DNA from: Candidatus Thorarchaeota archaeon
GTDB lineage: Archaea > Asgardarchaeota > Thorarchaeia > Thorarchaeales > Thorarchaeaceae
Direction: 5' to 3'
Length of the DNA: 9,627 nt
Assembly (NCBI GenBank): GCA_023134215.1
Contig: JAGLUV010000079.1
Span: 1 to 9,627, forward strand
The translations under genes and the position numbers were made by a program. The notes beneath the pieces were generated by a model. The model did no database searches. It was not told the DNA's origin and worked only from the letters and a program-made list of their open reading frames with translations. Positions 6,147 through 9,627 of the stretch are shown in pieces. Within the stretch, counting starts at the first letter, position 1; every line of letters starts with the position of its first letter.

Positions 6147-7124
6147 ATGAAGTACGCAAAGCTTGGCCGAACGGGCCTTAAGGTTTCACGTTTGATTCTG
6201 GGGACAATGCAGATGGGGTGGCTGGTGGACGAAGAAACAAGTCACAAGCTGCTGGATATTGCCCTTGAGGCCGGGCTAAACACAATTGACACTGCTGACA
6301 TTTACTCAAAATGGGCTGAAGAGTCGCATTCAGGGAAATCTGAGGAAATCATAGGTCGGTGGCTCATCAATCAAGACCGCGATGAGATTGTGCTGGCAAC
6401 AAAAGTAAGGGGTGAGATGAGTTCCAATCCCAACGATGTTGGGCTCTCTCGCAAGCATATATTGGAGTCAATCACTAGAAGTCTTGACCGGCTCAATACC
6501 GACTATGTTGATTTGTATCAGAGTCATTCGTTCGACCCGGACGCCCCGCAAGAGGAAACCCTCCGTGCATATACTAGCCTTGTTGACGCTGGTGTCGTTC
6601 ACTATGTGGGAGCATCGAACTTCACAGCTGCAGAACTGGTTGAATCACTTTGGACGAGTGACAAACACGGGCTTGTCAGATATGAATCACTTCAGCCGCC
6701 TTACAGTCTAGCACGTAGAAGGGACTATGAGAAACATCTACAGCCAGTAATCGAGATGCATAGCTTGGGTGTCATTAGCTACAGTCCTCTTGGCGGCGGT
6801 TTCCTGACTGGAAGATACGCGGAAGACGCTGCACCTGATTCAAAGAGAGCTGCAACCACCAAGACGAGATACTACAAAGAACGAAACTTCAGAATAGTTG
6901 ACGTATTGACAGAGATCGCGGCAAACAAAGAGGCTACAGTTGCACAGATTGCCTTAGCATGGATCTTAACACGGGACACAATTACAGCACCCATCATAGG
7001 TGTCAACTCAGTAGAACAACTTGAGGAGAATCTTGCATCCTTGGAGTTGAAACTGTCAGAAGATGACATTGCTCGGCTGAATGAATCGTCCGATTGGACC
7101 GAGGTTGACCAATTGGCGCGTTAG
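6147..7124 (+). CDS. Aldo/keto reductase
   Basis: This 325-residue protein is an NADPH-dependent aldo/keto reductase with a TIM-barrel fold, close to the AKR groups that include oxidoreductases of the YajO/Tas and potassium-channel beta type. The catalytic tetrad is complete: Asp48 and Tyr53 in TIDTADIYS, Lys86 in ATKVRG, and His127 in QSHSFD. The N-terminal KLGRTGLKVSRLILGTMQMG is the family signature, and the segment around YSPLGGGFLTGRY (about 212-224) and the C-terminal PIIGVNSVEQLEENL (about 288-302) contribute to cofactor binding. It is full length and cytoplasmic. It probably reduces aldehydes or ketones, in detoxification or sugar/carbonyl metabolism; the substrate cannot be read from sequence. 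The ATG at 6147 gives the family start. No ribosome binding site is seen, so the transcript may be leaderless. It diverges from the surface protein gene across a 143-bp promoter region. Confidence 0.92.
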   Translation: MKYAKLGRTGLKVSRLILGTMQMGWLVDEETSHKLLDIALEAGLNTIDTADIYSKWAEESHSGKSEEIIGRWLINQDRDEIVLATKVRGEMSSNPNDVGLSRKHILESITRSLDRLNTDYVDLYQSHSFDPDAPQEETLRAYTSLVDAGVVHYVGASNFTAAELVESLWTSDKHGLVRYESLQPPYSLARRRDYEKHLQPVIEMHSLGVISYSPLGGGFLTGRYAEDAAPDSKRAATTKTRYYKERNFRIVDVLTEIAANKEATVAQIALAWILTRDTITAPIIGVNSVEQLEENLASLELKLSEDDIARLNESSDWTEVDQLAR

Positions 7125-7150
7125 AGGTCATGTGATCTGCCTCGCTGGCG

Positions 7151-7164
7151 GTCGAAATTTCGAC
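7151..7164. promoter_or_regulatory. Perfect 14-bp palindrome upstream of UMP kinase
   Basis: GTCGAAATTTCGAC is identical on both strands. It lies 27 bases after the aldo/keto reductase stop and about 60 bases before the UMP kinase ATG. As a dyad without spacer it suits a dimeric regulator, such as the winged-helix protein encoded downstream, though that pairing is only a guess. A hairpin is unlikely because there is no loop and no T-run follows. Confidence 0.5.
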
Positions 7165-7224
7165 GAACCTATCGATTCTAGAAAGTTTCATTAGTCGCCA
7201 TCGAAATGACAATGCGAATCCACC

Positions 7225-7923
7225 ATGCGGGCAGTTCTGAAGCTCGGAGGTTCACTCCTCTACGATGACAACGGTCAGGTCATGACTAGCAGGATGCGAG
7301 AGTACGCAAAGGTAGTGCAAGCTCTCATTGGGAAGGGACACGAATTTGTCATTGTTGTAGGCGGAGGTAAGCCCGCTAGAATATCCATTTCCGCGGCGCG
7401 GGAGCTTGGGGCGAGCGAAGCTCAGTGTGACTGGATTGGCATCAAGATGGCAAGGCACAACGCGGAGCTGCTCTGTGCAGCCTTAGATGATGCAGCCTTT
7501 CCCAAAATAGTGGAAACGCTTGATGAGCTAGAGGTGGCATTTCAGCATGGCAAAGTTGTCTTGATGGGTGGATTAACCCCAGGGCAGTCCACCAACGCAG
7601 TTGCCGCTCTCGCGGCTGAATCTATTGGTGCAGACATATTGCTAAATGCAACAAACGTAGACGGCGTGTACGACCGGGACCCGAAAGAGCCTGGAGCTAA
7701 GATGCTCACGAAGGTTGATATCAAGGAACTCAGATTGATTCTTGCCGGCAGCGGAACGCGAGCTGGAGAATACAAACTGTTTGATCCTGTTGCCATTAGA
7801 GTGGTAGCGCGGTCCAAGATCAAGGCAATAATCTTCAACGGCAATGATCCAGAGAATCTCCGTCGTCTCGTTGGCAAAGGTGAAGAAATAGGAAGCTTAG
7901 TGGTGCATGAGTCCGATGAATGA
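7225..7923 (+). CDS. pyrH: Archaeal-type UMP kinase
   Basis: This 232-residue amino acid kinase-fold enzyme phosphorylates UMP to UDP with ATP, in pyrimidine nucleotide synthesis in the cytoplasm. Motifs in order: KLGGS (6-10) for phosphate binding, VVGGGKPAR (44-52), DWIGIKMARHNAELLCAAL (69-87), characteristic of the archaeal UMP kinase group, GGLTPGQSTNAVAALAAE (115-132), and NATNVDGVYDRDPK (141-154) for nucleotide and metal binding. The length matches archaeal members (about 225 residues), and it lacks the extra N-terminal region of bacterial UMP kinases. Other amino acid kinases such as isopentenyl phosphate kinase were considered, but the TPGQSTNAVAA and NVDGVY motifs fit UMP kinase better. 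The ATG at 7225 has no Shine-Dalgarno site. The 3' end overlaps the winged-helix gene by 17 bases, so the two are likely one transcript. Confidence 0.92.
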   Translation: MRAVLKLGGSLLYDDNGQVMTSRMREYAKVVQALIGKGHEFVIVVGGGKPARISISAARELGASEAQCDWIGIKMARHNAELLCAALDDAAFPKIVETLDELEVAFQHGKVVLMGGLTPGQSTNAVAALAAESIGADILLNATNVDGVYDRDPKEPGAKMLTKVDIKELRLILAGSGTRAGEYKLFDPVAIRVVARSKIKAIIFNGNDPENLRRLVGKGEEIGSLVVHESDE

Positions 7924-8233
7924 AACTACTGGAGGGTCACAAGAAGTGCAGAAATTGCTTGAGAGGATTTTCTCGTCCCGAGCTCAGACAAGGGTAGTTC
8001 AGCATTTTTTGGACCGCCCAAAGGAGTTCTTCAACCTGAGTAGAATCGCCAAGGAAACGGGACTTGCTCACTCCACGATTCATCGAGTCATGCAGCCGCT
8101 CGTTGATCTAGGGCTTATCAAGGAGATTAAGGTGGGCCAGCAGATACGCCTATTTATCTTGGAAACTGAAGATCATAAGACCAAGATACTTGCGGACTTC
8201 TATAGTCAGATTAAACCATTTCTTGAAAGATAG
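7907..8233 (+). CDS. Small winged-helix transcriptional regulator
   Basis: This 108-residue protein is a single winged-helix domain. Residues 14-38 form a leading helix, FFNLSRIAKETGLAHSTIHRVMQPLVDLGLIKE (41-73) is the helix-turn-helix with the recognition helix near 55-67, and KVGQQIRLFILE (75-86) is the beta wing. The C-terminal helix (90-107) may dimerise. The fold resembles ArsR/MarR-like or HTH_24-type archaeal regulators, and no metal or ligand site is visible. It starts at ATG 7907 inside the UMP kinase gene, or at ATG 7916 in the same frame; both overlap the UMP kinase stop, so translation is coupled. The TBP promoter begins about 30 bases after its stop. It may control UMP kinase, itself or TBP, with the 7151-7164 palindrome or the TBP TATA region as candidate sites. 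DNA binding is well supported; the target is not. Confidence 0.82.
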   Translation: MSPMNETTGGSQEVQKLLERIFSSRAQTRVVQHFLDRPKEFFNLSRIAKETGLAHSTIHRVMQPLVDLGLIKEIKVGQQIRLFILETEDHKTKILADFYSQIKPFLER

Positions 8234-8262
8234 TTAAGTCGCTTTGGTCACACAGATATCCC

Positions 8263-8286
8263 CTTATAAAGCGCCTCTTTATAAAG
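8263..8286 (+). promoter_or_regulatory. Doubled TATA boxes of the TBP gene
   Basis: CTTATAAAG (8263-8271) and the perfect 10-bp palindrome CTTTATAAAG (8277-8286) are both near-consensus archaeal TATA boxes, centred 14 bases apart. From standard spacing they predict starts near 8293 and 8307. Each points to a different in-frame ATG of the TBP gene (8298 and 8331). Such strong boxes before the gene for the protein that binds them suggest autoregulation. Confidence 0.75.
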
Positions 8287-8330
8287 GGTTGAAAATCATG
8301 TTCGCTATCCAAGAGCGAACCAAAGGAGAT

Positions 8331-8924
8331 ATGCCATTGACCAGACCGAAACCTACAACCCAGATTCAGAATGTTGTTGCCTCTGTGGTTACCAACAGCA
8401 CTCTTGATTTGGATGAGATAGCGGCTACCATGCCAAACGTTGAGTTCGACCCAGAACAGTTTCCAGGACTGGTCTATCGGCTCAAGAAGCCAAAGACTGC
8501 AACACTCATCTTCAACACAGGCAAAATGGTATGCACAGGAGCGAAGAGTGAGAAAGACGCCAAGAGAGCCGTGCACAAGATTGTGAAGACCCTCCGGGAG
8601 TCTGGAATTAAGATTCCGGGCAGACCGGCTATTACAGTACAGAATATCGTTGCCAGTGCCAGTCTGGGAGCAGAGCTAAATCTTGAACTCGCAGCCGTAA
8701 CTCTTGAGAATAGCATGTATGAGCCAGAACAGTTCCCAGGTCTGATTTACAGAATGCGAGACCCCAAGGTAGTGATTCTTCTCTTTGGATCCGGCAAGAT
8801 AGTTATTACTGGCGCAAAGTTCGAACACCAAGTTCCTGAGGCGGCCGAGAAAGCCTTGAATCGCCTATTAGAGCTTGATATCGTGCGAGTACCTGAAGGT
8901 GAAGATTGGTCAGAGGAAGAATAG
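8331..8924 (+). CDS. tbp: TATA-box binding protein (TBP)
   Basis: This 197-residue general transcription factor binds TATA boxes and, with TFB, recruits RNA polymerase. It is the usual archaeal two-fold repeat: repeat 1 (about residues 11-91) and repeat 2 (about 102-182) share IQNVVASV/VQNIVASA, DPEQFPGLVYRL/EPEQFPGLIYRM and TGKMVCTGAK/SGKIVITGAK. Phe44, Phe61, Phe135 and Phe152 lie at the positions of the phenylalanines that wedge into DNA. The tail EGEDWSEEE is acidic, as in many archaeal TBPs. ATG 8331 follows AAAGGAG by 2 bases, a short but usable spacing, and begins where TBP homology usually begins. ATG 8298 adds 11 residues and might be used by a transcript from the distal TATA box; a TTG at 8244 lies upstream of both predicted starts and is unlikely. 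The gene follows the winged-helix regulator but has its own promoter. Confidence 0.97.
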   Translation: MPLTRPKPTTQIQNVVASVVTNSTLDLDEIAATMPNVEFDPEQFPGLVYRLKKPKTATLIFNTGKMVCTGAKSEKDAKRAVHKIVKTLRESGIKIPGRPAITVQNIVASASLGAELNLELAAVTLENSMYEPEQFPGLIYRMRDPKVVILLFGSGKIVITGAKFEHQVPEAAEKALNRLLELDIVRVPEGEDWSEEE

Positions 8925-8945
8925 CACTTCCTCGAGTATTCGTAA

Positions 8946-9050
8946 ATGACCCATGAATTGTACTTCATTGTATGCGACAGCTGCAAGCATAGCCTGCAAC
9001 TTGAGTCCGAATCCGACAAGGAGCACGGAAATGGCTATATACGGACTTAG
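8946..9050 (+). CDS. Possible 34-residue CxxC microprotein
   Basis: A short ORF begins at ATG 8946, 21 bases after the TBP stop. Its product has a hydrophobic start, MTHELYFIV, then CDSCKHSLQLES with a CxxC pair at residues 10 and 13, and a polar tail. Half of a zinc knuckle is a common theme in tiny archaeal proteins, but only one cysteine pair is present. There is no clear ribosome binding site, and the TATA box of tRNA-Leu lies inside its 3' end. It could be a real small gene, the start of a decayed zinc-ribbon protein, or chance. Confidence 0.3.
   Translation: MTHELYFIVCDSCKHSLQLESESDKEHGNGYIRT
9026..9042 (+). promoter_or_regulatory. BRE/TATA box of tRNA-Leu
   Basis: TATATAC at 9036-9042, with the purine/A-rich CGGAAAT (9026-9032) just upstream as a BRE, lies 29-35 bases before the tRNA 5' end. 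This is the usual archaeal spacing. Confidence 0.65.
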
Positions 9051-9108
9051 TTTTCGGTCTTGTGAAGTGTGCCGAGGTAGCCAAGCGGTCAACGGCGGTG
9101 GGCTCAAG

Positions 9109-9133
9109 ATCTGACCTTAAGCTCCGATGAGAC
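9109..9133 (+). other. tRNA-Leu intron 1 at 37/38
   Basis: This 25-nt intron is in the canonical anticodon-loop site. The central helix is CTCA (9103-9106) with TGAG (9128-9131). The bulges are AGA (9107-9109) and ACA (9132-9134), cut after their second bases. The outer helix inside the intron is weak (TC/GA, a mismatch, then GA/TC), so this is a relaxed BHB. Removal restores a normal loop. Confidence 0.85.
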
Positions 9134-9164
9134 ATCCACTCTCGCAGGAGTACAGGGGTTCGAA

Positions 9165-9192
9165 AGGCTCTGCTTGACGCGCAGCCCGAAAA
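9165..9192 (+). other. tRNA-Leu intron 2 in the T-loop at 59/60
   Basis: This 28-nt noncanonical intron lies between T-loop positions 59 and 60. The BHB is complete. The T stem is the exon helix, the central 4 bp are TTCG (9159-9162) with CGAA (9187-9190), and the bulges are AAA (9163-9165) and AAT (9191-9193). The intron stem is GGCT (9166-9169) with AGCC (9183-9186), continued by three more pairs after one mismatch. Splicing leaves the consensus loop TTCGAAT. Confidence 0.93.
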
Positions 9193-9294
9193 TCCCCTCC
9201 TCGGCACCAATCATTCATTCTCGTATGTAGAAGGAGTTGGTCTACGTGAGTTTGGGAGCGAAGACGGAGCCCAAGGGCACCAATCTGCATGATT

Positions 9295-9335
9295 GAAGAA
9301 AGAGAAAAAGCACTCACGCTGTTTCCAACGTGAGT
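9295..9335 (-). terminator. Hairpin and T-rich tract, minus strand
   Basis: ACTCACG (9312-9318) and CGTGAGT (9329-9335) form a perfect 7-bp inverted repeat around a 10-base loop. On the minus strand the hairpin is followed at once by GCTTTTTCTCTTTCTT (to 9295). It looks like the transcript end for the small-ORF operon or an RNA upstream on that strand. Confidence 0.6.
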
Positions 9336-9351
9336 ACTTCAGTAGCGGAGA

Positions 9352-9437
9352 GATGATTGCCCCGAGTGGTATCAGCGGAGCATGAGTGAGGAGAGCCAGA
9401 GAGAGTTCCAACGATCTTGCCGTTGTTTACAATCATC
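9352..9437 (-). ncRNA. Possible structured RNA or 3' UTR
   Basis: On the minus strand GATGATTG (9437-9430) pairs perfectly with CAATCATC (9359-9352), extendable by a G-T pair at each end. It encloses a small hairpin, CAACG (9425-9421) with CGTTG (9413-9409), around a 7-base loop. It starts a few bases after the stop of the 31-residue ORF and ends shortly before the terminator-like hairpin. No SRP RNA or RNase P core motif is present. It may be a stable 3' UTR or a separate small RNA, or chance pairing across 86 bases. Confidence 0.25.
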
Positions 9438-9442
9438 CAGGT

Positions 9443-9538
9443 CTATCTCCTGAAGTAGGTAAGAGCGATTGCCTTGGTTGACACAACGGCCTTCCGGGCG
9501 TTCTTGTGTAGTGAGCGGTAATCTTTCGCGAGAGCCAT
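9443..9538 (-). CDS. Small basic protein, 31 residues, unknown
   Basis: The start codon is preceded by GAGGTGA with a 7-base spacer, a near-perfect complement of the archaeal 16S 3' end and one of the best ribosome binding sites in the window. That supports translation despite the length. The product (MALAKDYRSLHKNARK at its start) is strongly basic, with seven Arg/Lys in 31 residues plus one His. It is probably one helix, with no cysteines or membrane segment. The binding site overlaps the stop of an upstream ORF on the same strand, so the two are coupled. I recognise no family. Its C-terminal half loosely resembles the end of the upstream product. Confidence 0.5.
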   Translation of the reverse strand: MALAKDYRSLHKNARKAVVSTKAIALTYFRR

Positions 9539-9545
9539 ATTATTT

Positions 9546-9627
9546 TCACCTCACAACAGTCATGTAGGCGTAGACAAGGGCATCAGTTGACTGAGCCTTG
9601 ATCACGGTCTTATTCTTCAGCACAGAC
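9546..9627 (-). CDS. 3' end of an unknown gene, runs off the window
   Basis: Only the last 26 codons are visible, ending ALVYAYMTVVR. The minus strand is open from the window edge to the TGA at 9548-9546. The stop overlaps the Shine-Dalgarno site of the following 31-residue ORF, an operon-like arrangement. The total size and start lie outside the window, so no function can be given. Confidence 0.4.
   Translation of the reverse strand, partial: SVLKNKTVIKAQSTDALVYAYMTVVR

Larger units (their letters stand above)
9071..9209 (+). tRNA. tRNA-Leu(CAA) with two introns
   Basis: The acceptor stem is GCCGAGG (9071-9077) with CCTCGGC (9199-9205), discriminator A9206, and an encoded CCA (9207-9209). 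The D stem is GCC/GGC (9080-9082 with 9094-9096). The anticodon stem is GTGGG (9098-9102) with TCCAC (9135-9139). The long class II variable arm has CTC (9141-9143) paired with GAG (9148-9150), as expected for leucine. The T stem is AGGGG (9154-9158) with CCCCT (9194-9198). Removing introns at 9109-9133 and 9165-9192 gives the anticodon loop CTCAAGA (anticodon CAA, 9105-9107) and the T-loop TTCGAAT, both matching the archaeal tRNA-Leu consensus. Mature length is 83 nt plus CCA. Without removal of the second intron the T-loop would be destroyed. Confidence 0.95.

Noticed and set aside
8211..8576. 121-residue minus-strand ORF opposite the start of TBP
   Set aside because: It lies antisense to a certain gene and has no recognisable motifs; a coding shadow. 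The same applies to other overlapping ORFs opposite ValRS, UMP kinase and the aldo/keto reductase.
9211..9411. 66-residue minus-strand ORF over the tRNA 3' flank
   Set aside because: It runs through the terminator-like hairpin and T-tract, has no ribosome binding site, and its composition looks non-coding.
9330..9450. Possible C/D box guide RNA, SRP RNA or RNase P RNA on the minus strand
   Set aside because: The GATGATT sequences are imperfect C boxes and are not paired with correctly placed CTGA boxes; SRP domain IV and RNase P core motifs are absent.
1..9627. Mobile elements, CRISPR repeats, defence genes or integration sites at the tRNA genes
   Set aside because: No transposase, integrase, regularly spaced repeats or duplicated tRNA ends were seen; the gene content is housekeeping.

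Overview
This window is archaeal chromosomal DNA. The evidence is a TATA-binding protein gene, two tRNA genes whose introns are bounded by bulge-helix-bulge (BHB) motifs, an archaeal-type UMP kinase, an archaeal-type valyl-tRNA synthetase, and A/T-rich TATA-like boxes 25-35 bases upstream of several genes. A secreted protein with a single C-terminal membrane anchor and moderate G+C would suit an Asgard archaeon (for example a Thorarchaeia relative). That placement is a low-confidence inference; the archaeal assignment is firm. I see no mobile elements, CRISPR arrays or phage genes, so this looks like ordinary core chromosome.

Layout. At 60-163 lies tRNA-Ala(CGC) with a 30-nt intron. It is followed on the + strand by a DUF302 protein (199-633), a SAM-dependent methyltransferase (699-1466) and two tandem OsmC/Ohr-family redox proteins (1517-1963 and 2040-2474). 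On the - strand, convergent with these, is valyl-tRNA synthetase (4959-2488), preceded upstream by a secreted and anchored surface protein (6003-5143). Divergent from the surface protein, the + strand carries an aldo/keto reductase (6147-7124), UMP kinase (7225-7923), an overlapping small winged-helix regulator (7907-8233) and TBP (8331-8924). A possible 34-residue CxxC ORF follows, then tRNA-Leu(CAA) at 9071-9209 with two introns, one in the anticodon loop and one in the T-loop. The right edge holds two tiny - strand ORFs, the downstream one with a strong Shine-Dalgarno site, followed by a structured 3' region that ends in a hairpin and T-rich tract.

How the genes relate. The OsmC pair and the aldo/keto reductase suggest peroxide and carbonyl detoxification. 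UMP kinase and the winged-helix protein overlap and should be co-translated. TBP has its own doubled TATA promoter directly after the regulator gene.

Most notable: the tRNA-Leu with an intron at 59/60 whose splice motif is a textbook BHB; a 10-bp inverted repeat that would bury the first OsmC start codon in a hairpin; doubled TATA boxes paired with two in-frame TBP starts; a 14-bp perfect palindrome before UMP kinase; an HVGQ in place of HIGH in ValRS; and the small-ORF/structured-RNA locus at the right edge. No wholly new multi-gene system is evident.
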